In this document: positions 11,069-22,600 of the stretch, piece by piece
How the letters are laid out: each line of letters opens with the position of its first letter
How positions within the stretch are numbered: the first letter of the stretch is position 1
Assembly (NCBI GenBank): GCA_945910005.1
Contig: CAMDTW010000004.1
Coordinates: 1 to 64,000, forward strand
From: Isoperla grammatica
Taxonomy: Eukaryota; Arthropoda; Insecta; Plecoptera; Perlodidae
Reading direction: 5' to 3'
DNA length: 64,000 bases
The notes under the pieces: generated by a model
The model's input: only the letters and a program-made list of their open reading frames with translations
Database searches by the model: none
Told to the model about the DNA's origin: nothing
Position numbers and translations under genes: made by a program

Positions 11069-12340
11069 ATGTCCGGTAGTGACATATTCCTCGCTGAGGA
11101 TCTACCTTAAGACATTGTCAGCATGTTGGTTGCTATGCAAGCAGAAGGCGCGGGACCCTACCACGTTCAGCTGCGTGACGCGCTGAGGAGGTCGCTGTCT
11201 CTGGGCACCTCAGGGTGTGGTGTTGTCTCACCCCCTCCCGTCCCGCCAAGGCGACAAGGCGACGCGCCTGGTTCACGCGCGCTTCCGGAGGTTCCTGCGA
11301 CGCCGTCAACTACGTTGCTAGTTACGCCTTCTTCCAACACGCCACAGGGGACGACGTCACTGCCCACACCAGAAGTGCAGTCCTGCGAGCTCTCTGCACA
11401 GGTGCCGTGGATTCCCTCGTCGATGGTCGACCCGCCATCGCTCCCAACGTTATCTGCATGTCCTCCTGTGATATCTACTCAACCACCAAGCACTGCTCCT
11501 GGGCACCTTCCGTCAACTGCCAACACTAACCCCTTCCTCCGACCTCCCCAGCAACTACACATCCCCCGACAACAATCGCTACACGACCATATAAATAGGG
11601 AACTGAGTGACTCCCTATTCTCCTTGAGTATGGAGCAGCGGCCACACAGACAGTCGGTCCTTCCCACATTCTTTGGATGTGGAGACGCCAAAAGTGCCGA
11701 GGACTTTTTATTGGAAATGGAACAGTACGCTCGGGGACAGAACATCCCCATGTCTACCATTGTCAGGTGGTTCTTCCAGCTGCACTGATCGGGGACGCTT
11801 TTCGCTGGTGGACGTTCTTGGGTGGCTTCACTAGTTGGGAAGAATTTAAAAAGCGTTATATCTGGAGTATGATAGGCCGGATTACCTAGCACGTCTTCAG
11901 GGTGAATTGGACACACGAATCCAAGCATCCCGAGGAACCACTCTCGGCCTATGTGCGCACTATATCCAGCTACTATGATCGTCTGGGGTCAACAGCTTCT
12001 GACGCGGAGAAGGTCGCACGGGTCATGCGCCAAATGCACCCGCAGTACTATCCATTTCTACAAGGACGCCATTTTGAAAACCTATGAGACCTCGCCGCAA
12101 TTGCACCCACAGTTCAGGCAATTTCGTGGCGCCAGAACAATTACCGACCGCCACCTTCATCTCAAAACGCAGTGGCGGCTTATTTAGCATTTACTTCTTC
12201 AATCTCCTCAGTTCCACAGAGTTCTTCTTCGGCACAGGGCTCTACGGACCAAAAGGCATGTTGGGTGTGTGGCTCGTAAGGCCACTTGAAGCGAAACTGT
12301 CCACAACGCCAGGGAAACGCGCTACTGTAGTTCGGGACAA
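11069..12340 (+). pseudogene. gypsy gag (capsid and zinc knuckle), broken
   Basis: The likely start is ATG at 11069 (MSGSDIFLAEDLP), with an in-frame stop at 11108-11110 after 13 codons; the frame then stays open to 11788. A proline-rich N-terminal half leads into the capsid-like part (AEDFLLEMEQYA, then IGDAFRWWTFLG and SWEEFKKRY after a frameshift near 11780). Further frameshifts near 11880 and 11930 are needed to read DYLARLQGELDTRI and then HPEEPLSAYVRTISSYYDRL. A CX2CX4HX4C zinc knuckle (CWVCGS...GHLKRNC) lies at 12260-12303 and has a stop in its middle (12278-12280). The product would package the element's RNA. At least five lesions make it non-functional. Confidence 0.8.
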
Positions 12341-12378
12341 AAAGTCTGTCCAGGAACTACAGTACAGGAAACATTACT

Positions 12379-13709
12379 ATGGCCTTAACTACACCTCGGC
12401 TTCCACAGGACTGTGACCCGATGCTTTCAGTGTTGGTGGGCCCCCACACAATACACGCATTGTTGGACACCGGCTCGAGCTGCTCTCTGATTGGACCTTC
12501 GGCTTTTGTTGTGGCTCGGGACTCGGGCGTAAGGATAGAGGATTCTTTGGTTATCATAAATATGGCGTCAGGTCAGGCCAGGAGTGAGCTGGCGGTGTTT
12601 GTGCCGATTGTTGTTGCGGATCGCCACAATGTTCTCAAGTGTCTGTATTTGCCTCAACTATGCAGAGACATGATTCTTGGCCGGGACTTTCTCCATCAGT
12701 TTGATGTGAGTGTGTCTATCAGTCGCGGTGGTTGGACCTTTGGTAACGGTGCACATTTTAGGCCATTCTCTTCAATATCGGAAACACCTCCCAACCCCCA
12801 ATCACCTTCAAATCAACCAGATATTGAGGCCGGTGTTTCAATGATCGATTGCCCCACGGTCGTCCAAACACGATTACACACCCTTCTGCAAAAATATTCA
12901 CATCTTTTTTCGGACACACCGGGATTTACTGATATAATCCTACATCAAATTCCAACAAACGATCATCCACCTGTCAAATGTCACCTTCGATCAGTCAACC
13001 AGATGAAGCGGAAAGTCATGGATGGTCTACTAGATGACCTTCTTGAGCAAAACGTTATTCGGCCATCTTCTAGCTCTTGGACCAGTGCTCCAGTGATCGT
13101 GCCCAAGAAAACTGGAGACTACAGGTTGGCTATGGATTACCGTCAACTCAACAAATGCAGCCAAGTTCCAAAATGGCCCATGCCACGAACGGATTGGATT
13201 CTGGCACAACTTGGATCTGCCCGCTACTTCACGACCATAGACCTTTCTCAATTGGCTTCTTCCAAATTGCTGTTGCACCTGAAGATTGTCATAAAACGGC
13301 TTTTCTTTGTCACAGGGGCACTTGCGAATTCCTTCGAATGCCGTTCGGTTTGGCCGGTGCGCCAGCTTCTTTTCAGAAACTGATGGACAAGGTTCTTGCG
13401 GGAATAACCCATCGTTTCTGTTTAGCGTTCCTGGACGATATCATCGTCTATTCCAATTCATGGGAAGACCATCTTCGTCATTTGGAGGCGGTATTAGCAA
13501 GACTAGCCCAAGCAGGGTTGACGGTCAACAAGAGTAAACTCCAGCTATTTCAATCATCCATCAATTTCTTAGGTCACGTTATCAAGCAGGGATCGTACAA
13601 TCCTAACCCATCAAAGGTGGCTGCGGTGTCTGATTTCCCGTCTCCCAGCAAGGTGAAAGAGTTACAAAGCTTTCTTGGATTAATCGGCTACTACCACTAC
13701 CTTCATTAA
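12379..13709 (+). pseudogene. gypsy pol: protease and reverse transcriptase, frameshifted
   Basis: The open frame from 12379 contains an aspartic protease (LLDTGSS near residue 30, MILGRDFL later) and then the reverse transcriptase fingers and palm (VPKKTGDYRLAMDYRQLNK, ARYFTTIDLS with the first catalytic aspartate). A two-base frameshift at about 13250 moves the palm into the next frame, which carries MPFGLAGAPASFQKLMD and the catalytic FLDDIIVYS, then NFLGHVI and LQSFLGLIGYY before a stop at 13709. The FLDD box corresponds to the usual YxDD. Except for the shift, the domain is intact. The start at 12379 marks only the open frame; a gag-pol frameshift or fusion would have supplied the true start. 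Confidence 0.88.
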
Positions 13710-14274
13710 AAACTTTTCCACAATTGCTAAACCTCTAACGGGACTTTTAAAGAAAGACACCCCTTGGACATGGGGCAACACGCAGAAGCTGGCATTTCGT
13801 ACTGAACTGACTGATGCTAGTGGATTGGGTTTGGGTGCGGTTCTGCTCCAAGCTATGGATGACACCGTACACGATTGCCCACTTAGGCCAGTGGCATTCA
13901 TCAGTCGGACACTTAGCAAGCACGAAGAACATTACACGGTGCAGGAGTGGGAATGTCTCGCAGTGGTGTGGGCAGTGGATAGATTTCGGCCCTACATTGA
14001 GATGACGAATTTCGAGATAATCTGTGACTATGCTTCACTTAGTTGGATGTTTTCCACGGAACTTGCTTCCAACAGACTGAAAAGATGGGTGTTGCGACTG
14101 CAAAGCTATGATTGTACGATCAAATATCGTAGGGGATTGGCCAACGTTCCTGCGGATGCTCTCAGTAGATACCCTATAGCAGTGACTGCATCGGATAGCA
14201 ACGACTCAACCACATTTGTTAATCAGTTCTTGCCGATGTCCGTGGAGAACCCTCATGTTGGAGTAACATTTTAA
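13690..14274 (+). pseudogene. gypsy pol: connection and RNase H domain
   Basis: After the frame break at about 13690 the next frame reads FIKNFSTIAKPLTGLLKK and then TDASGLGLGAVLLQ, the RNase H signature with its first catalytic aspartate, followed by ISRTLSKHEEHYTVQEWECL (catalytic Glu region), FEIICDYASLSWMF and a tail with NVPADALSRYP, the usual end of gypsy RNase H. Between AF (about 13798) and TDAS (13808) roughly 20 residues expected in the family are missing, so a small in-frame deletion is likely. The frame stops at 14272-14274, ahead of the integrase frame. Confidence 0.85.
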
Positions 14275-14337
14275 CCGTCTCAAGAAGAAGTTAGCGTTAC
14301 TGCTGCACCTGTCATTAACATCGACACCCTCACGGAC

Positions 14338-15579
14338 ATGACTAGATTGGCTACGGAACAACGGCAGGATGTGAAGTTGCAGGAATTACGTCGGGTGGTT
14401 GTCGGCAACCAGTGCCACTCTCAGCTTACGTGTTCAAAACAGACACGGGATCTGGCTAGGGAGACTGAAATAGATGGCAATGGTGTTATGTGGCGGGTCA
14501 GCCACCTATCAACTCCTCGCATCTGGCTGCCGAAACATCTACGTCAACTGGCTTTGACGGCGAATCATGCACATCCTTTAAGTGGCCACCTAGGGTTCTT
14601 TAAGACTTTGCATCGCACACAAGAACGGTATACGTGGCTAGGGATGAGGCATGACATACTTCAGTTTGTGCGGACATGTCAAACTTGTCAGCAAATCAAA
14701 CCTAGATCACGAAAACCGTACGGTAATATGGAGTCTTCACCGGCTGTGAGACCATTTGCGGAGCTCAGCATTGATTTAGTGGGCCCCCTTCCACGCTCAA
14801 GAAATAGCTTTCGGTACATACTAGTAGTCATAGATAAGTTCACTCGATACCTGGAAGTATTTCCATAACGGTCTCCGAGCACTACCTAAAACTCAGCGAA
14901 ACTTGAGGAGTTATTCTGTCGTCATGGGTTCCCCGATGCAGTTTCAAGTGAAAATGGAAAACAATTTGTTAGGAAAATCTGGAAGGGAACTATGAAATCA
15001 TTAGGTATTGCCGATTGTCATACAGTTCCCTATCGACCATGTGGACAACAGGTCGAAAGACACAACGGCACCTTAAAGACCGGCATCTGGGCCTATTGCG
15101 ATAACCACCGGGACTGGGATCGGCACCTTCACGCATTGGCATTTGCGTTGAGGACCGCCGTCAGCGAGGTCACGGGGTACTCGCCAGCCTTCCTGACATA
15201 CGGACGAGACCTCCACGCACCATGGGATCGCCGAGACCCTCCGGCCGATGACACTTCGTCTGTCGGTGTTCACGAACACGCTGTGGAACTCCAACATAGG
15301 CTGAGGGATGCTTTATTCTGGACAAGGAATCGTGCTGACGACACTCACGCCACGACGAAAAAAAACTATGATCAACATCGCCAACATAATCCTTTGGTGG
15401 TAGGTGATCTGGTTCTGCGGGATCTCCACGTGCAAAGCGATGCGGCGGTGGCTGTCACTCCACGACGTTCCGGACCTTTTCGGATTACTCGTCAGGTTGC
15501 TGCTAACTCTTACGAGTTACTTTATCTTAGTACCGGAAAGAGTGCTGGGCGGGCCAACGCAGATCAACTCCACAAGTAG
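14338..15579 (+). pseudogene. gypsy pol: integrase, two internal stops
   Basis: The HHCC zinc-binding domain is clear (HAHPLSGHLG ... CQTCQQIKP), followed by the catalytic core with the first aspartate in LSIDLVGPLP. In-frame stops at 14866-14868 and 14887-14889 cut the core. The second catalytic position, normally SD-N/xG, reads SSENGKQF, an Asp-to-Glu change. The third is kept in VERHNGTLK. The C-terminal part (YDQHRQHNPLVVGDLVLR, SGPFRI) ends at 15577-15579 without a chromodomain. Integrase would insert the element's cDNA; this copy cannot make it. Confidence 0.88.
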
Positions 15580-15667
15580 CTACCAGTTCCCCCTTGGGCT
15601 TCCGATGCAGGCGATCTTCAGCGGCGAGTATTACGTCCCAGGGCATCGAAGGATGGGGTTCACACTT

Positions 15668-15679
15668 AAGGGGGGAAAA
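15668..15679 (+). promoter_or_regulatory. Polypurine tract of gypsy element
   Basis: AAGGGGGGAAAA lies directly before the 3' LTR, the position and composition required for plus-strand priming. Confidence 0.85.
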
Positions 15680-16026
15680 TGTCACGATGTGACTGTGGCC
15701 ATTACTTATAAGATAGATTTAGTTTGCAATAGATTAGTTTGTATTTACTTATTTAGTACATAAGTTAGTATTCTAGAATAAGTTAGCAGTGTGAAGGGGG
15801 TGTGCCAAGGACGCAGGAAGGTCTCCGCGTGGGGGATGCCAGACCCGAGCGGACGACGAGTGAGGCAGGTTGTTGCCGGAAGTCGGTCTTGCTTTGCATT
15901 ATTAATACTTAATATCTCTAGTTTTATAATTATTAATAAGTGTTTTTCATTAAAGTAGTTATTTCCTATTTAGTGTTTTACTTTATCTGCTGGTTATTAG
16001 TACCCTTCCCAGAAGCGGACGCAACA
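15680..16026 (+). repeat. 3' LTR of gypsy element
   Basis: 347 bp, starting TGTCACGA and ending GCAACA; seven substitutions from the 5' LTR. Followed by ACCT (16027-16030). Confidence 0.93.
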
Positions 16027-16030
16027 ACCT

Positions 16031-16299
16031 CAAAATTTTTTTAAAGGCGAAGGTGGTGTGTGTTGTTGTCGTTGTTGTTGTGGTTTCATTACTCTTGCTG
16101 CTGGCCCCTTATGACCGGTAACGATTCAGCATGTTAAGAACCGTTACCGTCTAAAATAACAGCATCAATCCGTTGCGAGTCTATGAAAGAGTAAACCTTT
16201 GAACAATCAAGACAAGCAAGCATGTCGGATTTCCTCCCCAGTCTTAGTTGTTCACCTTGGGAAAAAGACGACGGAAGGGATTATTGTCATGCAGAAGTA
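16031..16299. other. LTIR-1 internal region, right of gypsy element
   Basis: Short unassigned remainder of LTIR-1 with a TTG-rich patch near 16055-16080. No gene. Confidence 0.4.
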
Positions 16300-17545
16300 A
16301 CTTTTAATTATTTGGTGTTTGACGATGTACTTGACAAGCAGGTCATATGACGTGGGGGAACGATTAGAGGAGAGGGACAAGTGTGGAGGAAAACATTCAA
16401 AGGGGTTAATAGGAGCAAAAGAACAGTGAAGGACCTTATTTGTCGCCTCTTACGATTTGCAGGAGTCACCCTAAGCCACTTCTACCCCGGCCCAGATTTG
16501 AGCATAGTTACGAGATTTGCACGCTATATAAAAACGAGAAAATAATGCGCAATAATTCTTTAGAGATACTATCTTTAGGTTTTGTTTGGTTTGGTTGCCT
16601 TTTGACAGGAGCCGTTCCCCAAAGAGATGCAATTTATTTGTTGGTACTCACGAGCGAAGTTGGGGAATGCTGACGACAATTTTAACGAATGCAATCATTT
16701 CTTGACCATGTTTCTCAATATTTCTCACGATTTAAACATGTTCTTCTGGGATTATTTCCTTGTTGAGGATACGGACAATATCCCTACTTGTCTCTTCGGA
16801 AGGATTTCCTTGCTTTACCTAGAACTTTTACCATTTGAAGTGACCGAAAATATATGTGAATTACCATTACCTTTTCAACGAGTGGTCACAAGCTGTAAGA
16901 TAGGTCTCAATTCAATGTAACCTTATCGAGGTCAAGGTCGAACTAAAACCACCCTATCAATAACTGAGGGTAATGTTTCTATTAACGTGTATAACTATGC
17001 ATTCTACACACGAATTTTACACGAGATATATGTATTTTTAAGCAAGTAAACACTTCAACACTACGACGCGGGCATTCAATCTTAGTTAGTAGGTCAAAGG
17101 TCACATATAATTTGACCCAATACATAATAAAACATGTATTAACACACAATTTGTGTTCGAGACATAATTTGTGACACAACGAGTGCTCACACGATACATG
17201 TTCTCAAATATTTGAAAAATTAGAGACTTAAGGTCAAAGGTCACGTTATCTGACAACATTGTTAAGTTAGATCATCTTTTTATTTTTGTATTGATATAAT
17301 ATACTATCAGCTACTATATTTATGAATATAAGTATATAATGATAATTGGTGGGGGCATGCTATAGTTTTTACTTCCCACACATCCCCATTTTTTGACCCC
17401 TCACAACCCCTAAACCAGTAGAATTTTTGTAGGCCTCCTCTTGGCAGTTCGATTAGAACATTTTTCTGAGTGTTTGATCAAACATTCACGCTTCTATCAT
17501 AAAACCCCGAATTGGTCCCGTATTTTGATCTAATCCACTACACTA
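16300..17545 (-). repeat. LTIR-1 right inverted arm
   Basis: Complement of the left arm. The outer 630 bp (16915-17545) is the clearest part, at roughly three-quarters identity by eye; inner blocks around 16345 and 16450 also match the left arm with indels. Short ORFs at 16440-16673 and 16627-16920 fall in it and are not convincing genes. Confidence 0.65.
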
Positions 17546-17548
17546 TTA

Positions 17549-18742
17549 GGACAAGACATTGCATGGTAAAACTACCGGAGAGAAAGTCTTTCAAGTGCTA
17601 AATGAATGCATAACTGAAAGTGAATTTAGTTGGGACTGGTGTGTTTCCGTTTGTACTGACGGCGCAGCTTCAATGACTGGACGAAATAACGGATTGATGG
17701 CATTTGTGAAGAAATGTAATCCTTTGATTCAGTGGAAACATTGTATTATTCATAGAGAAGCACTGGCGTCGAAGCGTATCAGCTCAGAGTTAAATGACAC
17801 TTTGGCCATTGCAGTGAAAACAGTTAACTTCATTAAAGCTCGTGCTCTCAATTCCCCACTATTTCGATTATTGTGTCGCGATATGGGCTCGGAGCACGTA
17901 ACATTGTTGCTACATACCGAGGTACGATGGCTGTCTCGCGGAAAAGCTCTAGCTGGAGTTTTCGAATTGAGGCGTGAAATAGAAACCTTTCTGAGGGAGC
18001 AACAGTCTGATCTCGACGAATATTTTGAAAATGAGGAGTGACTTTGCAAACTGGGATACCATGCAGATGTTTTTTAAAGGATTAATGGCCTGAACCTACA
18101 ATTACAGGGGTTCAACACGAATGTATTCACTTTGATTGATAAAGTAAAGGCTTTTCACACAAAAAATAATAAATAAAATAATAAATAAAAAATAATAAAA
18201 AATAATAAAATAAAAATATTGGAGTGCTCGAGTTTCCTCTGGAAGTTTCCTATCTTTTCCTACCCTCGCCGAGTTCAGTGACGAAAATGAGATAAACATT
18301 CCTCAACACATCTGTACAATATTTCAGAATCACCTCACAAGTTTAATATCCGAGTTTTTAAAGTACTTTCCCGAAATCGAGTGTGACCAATCGGACAGTG
18401 ATTGGATTTTGAATCCATTTTGCGACAAAGCAATTGAAGATGCTCACGTGTCTGAAGTTTTGAAAGAAAAATTGTTTGAACTTCAACGGACAGGTCACTG
18501 TCAAAGCAAGACAAAGAAAGTGACATTCTGGCACAGTGTGCGGGACGAGTGCAGTTGCTTTGACTGCACTTCTTCCCTTCGCATCCACGTATTGTGCGAT
18601 TGGCATTCTCAACGTTGACGGTGGTAAAGACAAAACACAGAAACCGATTGGACCCAGTAAGAGACATTATAATGGCCGTATAAGCACGTTGCCCCGAATT
18701 TCCCTACTGATGTCTAGAAAACAGGCTAAAATTTCACATTAG
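17549..18742 (+). pseudogene. hAT-B transposase, C-terminal part
   Basis: Directly after the TTA duplication the frame reads DKTLHGKTTGEKVFQVL, then CTDGAASMTG (second catalytic Asp), HCIIHREALASK, VNFIKARAL and LLLHTEVRWLSRGKAL, all standard for ZBED5-like transposases, and stops at 18039-18041. Frameshifted continuation gives INGLNLQLQGFNTNVFTLID, an A/T-rich insertion at about 18165-18215, then SDWILNPFCDKAIED near 18400 and, in another frame, ALLPFASTYCAIG with RISLLMSRKQAKISH at the C-terminus (stop 18740-18742). The latter is the hAT dimerisation end. Several frameshifts inactivate it. Confidence 0.85.
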
Positions 18743-19004
18743 GTCAGTCAATGCGAGACATTAATATTAAACTTTATAAACAACTGGTAAGTGTTGTAAA
18801 ACAATTTGTCATTTGTACATGGATTGTACCGGTATGTATTTAGCGAAGTGTATATATACCATGTACGCCTTCTTGTTCTAAATATGACTATAACGCGTTT
18901 GATTAATCAGTCTCATAAATCATAATAAAAAGAATATGGAGGGGCACGTGATAATTCGCGATGCCTTTTAGGGGTACTAGGCTGAAAAAAGTTGAGAACC
19001 ACTG

Positions 19005-19689
19005 CTCTAGTAAATATCGGAAATCGTCTCGTATTCGGTAAAGACAGTTAGTGTATGGTAATGTTGTAGGTACGATATAGCCCGAAACCTAATTTACATT
19101 TTATACCCAAAACCCAAACTATTGGGATCATCATCGAAGCTAGAACTGTGGCAGTCGGTTTCAATTTCAAGTATAGATTCGTCAGGACCTTTGTCACTAA
19201 TTGCAAATGAAGATGAACTTGGTACGGAGACAATATCTCGTTAATTTATTTTTTCTGCAAATACCTAGACTCTCTAGGTAACTTATAGGGACGCGGTTGC
19301 CTTCTAGACAATAACATGTTCCTCTACGAGGTATATTTATTTACATTTGTGTCAGAACCGCTGTTTTTTTTTTTTTAAATTTCATTCTAAATTTAGTGTT
19401 TTGTGTGAACTTAGCTCTTATTGAATCAGGTTCGACAAAATAAAGTTCCACAGAATCTTTCGCACAAACTACCGAATTCCTAGTAATGCAGTTCTTCCCG
19501 CACTCTTTCACATCACACCGCGCGAATCGTTTAGGCCATATGTATCTCTCTTCGGAAATGTTTACACTGACAGACAGCTACCAGAATTGTTAACACATCC
19601 ATACACAGCACACCTAGACGTTTCTGAAAGAGATGGATACCAAAAATAACGATGTAACTGTACTAAAATGAGGCAATGTCTTAGTCACA
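19005..19689. other. Unassigned spacer between hAT-B and the 77-bp satellite
   Basis: No gene or known repeat recognised. A poly-T run is present at 19364-19375. Confidence 0.4.
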
Positions 19690-22600
19690 GTACCTTACCC
19701 CTCACGCGACCGGGCTAGCGAGCGCGGGCCGCTACCTGCCTTAGAGCGTTGTGACGTTACACAGCTCCCCCTTACAGCCCACGCGGCCGGGCTAGCGAGC
19801 GCGGGCCGCTACCTGCCTTAGAGCGTTGTGACGTTACACAGCTCCCCCTTACAACCCACGCGGCCGGGCTAGCGAGCGCGGGCCGCTACCTGCCTTAGAG
19901 CGTTGTGACGTTACACAGCTCCCCCTTACAGCCCACGCGGCCGGGCTAGCGAGCGCGGGCCGCTACCTGCCTTAGAGCGTTGTGACGTTACACAGCTCCC
20001 CCTTACAGCCCACGCGGCCGGGCTAGCGAGCGCGGGCCGCTACCTGCCTTAGAGCGTTGTGACGTTACACAGCTCCCCCTTACAGCCCATGCGGCCGGGC
20101 TAGCGAGCGCGGGCCGCTACCTGCCTTAGAGCGTTGTGACGTTACACAGCTCCCCCTTACAACCCATGCGGCCGGGCTAGCGAGCGCGGGCCGCTACCTG
20201 CCTTAGAGCGTTGTGACGTTACACAGCTCCCCCTTACAACCCACGCGGCCGGGCTAGCGAGCGCGGGCCGCTACCTGCCTTAGAGCGTTGTGACGTTACA
20301 CAGCTCCCCCTTACAGCCCATGCGGCCGGGCTAGCGAGCGCGGGCCGCTACCTGCCTTAGAGCGTTGTGACGTTACACAGCTCCCCCTTACAACCCATGC
20401 GGCCGGGCTAGCGAGCGCGGGCCACTACCTGCCTTAGAGCGTTGTGACGTTACACAGCTCCCCCTTACAGCCCACGCGGCCGGGCTAGCGAGCGCGGGCC
20501 GCTACCTGCCTTAGAGCGTTGTGACGTTACACAGCTCCCTCTACAACCCACGCGGCCGGGCTAGCGAGCGCGGGCCGCTACCTGCCTTAGAGCGTTGTGA
20601 CGTTACACAGCTCCCTCTACAACCCACGCGGCCGGGCTAGCGAGCGCGGGCCACTACCTGCCTTAGAGCGTTGTGACGTTACACAGCTCCCTCTACAACC
20701 CATGCGGCCGGGCTAGCGAGCGCGGGCCGCTACCTGCCTTAGAGCGTTGTGACGTTACACAGCTCCCTCTACAACCCACGCGGCCGGGCTAGCGAGCGCG
20801 GGCCGCTACCTGCCTTAGAGCGTTGTGACGTTACACAGCTCCCCCTTACAGCCCATGCGGCCGGGCTAGCGAGCGCGGGCCGCTACCTGCCTTAGAGCGT
20901 TGTGACGTTACACAGCTCCCCCTTACAACCCACGCGGCCGGGCTAGCGAGCGCGGGCCACTACCAGCCTTAGAGCGTTGTGACGTTACACAGCTCCCCCT
21001 TACAACCCACGCGGCCGGGCTAGCGAGCGCGGGCCGCTACCTGCCTTAGAGCGTTGTGACGTTACACAGCTCCCCCTTACAACCCACGCGGCCGGGCTAG
21101 CGAGCGCGGGCCGCTACCTGCCTTAGAGCGTTGTGACGTTACACAGCTCCCTCTACAACCCACGCGGCCGGGCTAGCGAGCGCGGGCCACTACCTGCCTT
21201 AGAGCGTTGTGACGTTACACAGCTCCCCCTTACAACCCACGCGGCCGGGCTAGCGAGCGCGGGCCGCTACCTGCCTTAGAGCGTTGTGACGTTACACAGC
21301 TCCCCCTTACAACCCACGCGGCCGGGCTAGCGAGCGCGGGCCGCTACCTGCCTTAGAGCGTTGTGACGTTACACAGCTCCCCCTTACAACCCATGCGGCC
21401 GGGCTAGCGAGCGCGGGCCACTACCTGCCTTAGAGCGTTGTGACGTTACACAGCTCCCCCTTACAACCCACGCGGCCGGGCTAGCGAGCGCGGGCCGCTA
21501 CCTGCCTTAGAGCGTTGTGACGTTACACAGCTCCCCCTTACAACCCACGCGGCCGGGCTAGCGAGCGCGGGCCGCTACCTGCCTTAGAGCGTTGTGACGT
21601 TACACAGCTCCCCCTTACAACCCATGCGGCCGGGCTAGCGAGCGCGGGCCGCTACCTGCCTTAGAGCGTTGTGACGTTACACAGCTCCCCCTTACAACCC
21701 ATGCGGCCGGGCTAGCGAGCGCGGGCCGCTACCTGCCTTAGAGCGTTGTGACGTTACACAGCTCCCCCTTACAACCCATGCGGCCGGGCTAGCGAGCGCG
21801 GGCCACTACCAGCCTTAGAGCGTTGTGACGTTACACAGCTCCCCCTTACAGCCCACGCGACCGGGCTAGCGAGCGCGGGCCACTACCAGCCTTAGAGCGT
21901 TGTAACGTTACACAGCTCCCCCTTACAGCCCACGCGACCGGGCTAGCGAGCGCGGGCCACTACCAGCCTTAGAGCGTTGTAACGTTACACAGCTCCCCCT
22001 TACAGCCCACGCGACCGGGCTAGCGAGCGCGGGCCACTACCAGCCTTAGAGCGTTGTGACGTTACACAGCTCCCCCTTACAGCCCATGCGGCCGGGCTAG
22101 CGAGCGCGGGCCGCTACCTGCCTTAGAGCGTTGTGACGTTACACAGCTCCCCCTTACAACCCACGCGGCCGGGCTAGCGAGCGCGGGCCACTACCAGCCT
22201 TAGAGCGTTGTGACGTTACACAGCTCCCCCTTACAACCCACGCGGCCGGGCTAGCGAGCGCGGGCCGCTACCTGCCTTAGAGCGTTGTGACGTTACACAG
22301 CTCCCCCTTACAGCCCATGCGGCCGGGCTAGCGAGCGCGGGCCGCTACCTGCCTTAGAGCGTTGTGACGTTACACAGCTCCCCCTTACAACCCACGCGGC
22401 CGGGCTAGCGAGCGCGGGCCGCTACCTGCCTTAGAGCGTTGTGACGTTACACAGCTCCCCCTTACAACCCACGCGGCCGGGCTAGCGAGCGCGGGCCGCT
22501 ACCTGCCTTAGAGCGTTGTGACGTTACACAGCTCCCCCTTACAGCCCATGCGGCCGGGCTAGCGAGCGCGGGCCGCTACCTGCCTTAGAGCGTTGTGACG

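Larger units (their letters stand above)
10659..16026 (+). mobile_element. Ty3/gypsy LTR retrotransposon, structurally complete, coding region mutated
   Basis: Two 347-bp LTRs (10659-11005 and 15680-16026) start TG, end CA and differ at seven positions (about 2%). They enclose a primer-binding site, gag, protease, reverse transcriptase, RNase H, integrase and a polypurine tract, in the gypsy order (integrase last). ACCT flanks both ends. No env-like ORF follows integrase, and no chromodomain is evident. All coding parts carry stops or frameshifts. The element is nested in LTIR-1, which is nested in hAT-B, so it is the youngest insertion of the three. Confidence 0.93.
8388..17545. mobile_element. 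Unclassified DNA element with >600-bp terminal inverted repeats (LTIR-1)
   Basis: The left end TAGTGTAGTGGATTAGA at 8388 is matched inversely at 17545. Recognisable inverted similarity continues inward for about 620 bp (8388-9010 against 16920-17545), and more patchily for a further 400-600 bp (to about 9390 and from about 16300). A 3-bp TTA duplication flanks it. It is inserted in the hAT-B transposase gene, whose reading resumes directly after the right copy of TTA. A Ty3/gypsy element is nested at 10659-16026; without it LTIR-1 would be about 3.8 kb. No transposase is recognisable, so the superfamily is open (TTA would suit PIF/Harbinger or CMC). Confidence 0.7.
6951..19004 (+). mobile_element. 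hAT-B DNA transposon (BED/ZBED5-like), split by nested elements
   Basis: Left end CAGTGGCTCTCAAC at 6951 and right end GTTGAGAACCACTG finishing at 19004 are inverted repeats of the type seen in Charlie/ZBED5-like hAT elements. Flanks share only TCTAG out of eight positions (6943-6950 versus 19005-19012), so the target duplication is decayed. The transposase is on the plus strand in two blocks, 7620-8384 and 17549-18742. The 9.2 kb between them is a separate long-TIR element bounded by TTA duplications. Removing that insert brings the two coding blocks together at the expected place in the domain. Confidence 0.8.

Noticed and set aside
15580..15679. An env gene in the gypsy element
   Set aside because: Only about 100 bp separate the integrase stop from the 3' LTR, so no env-like frame is present.
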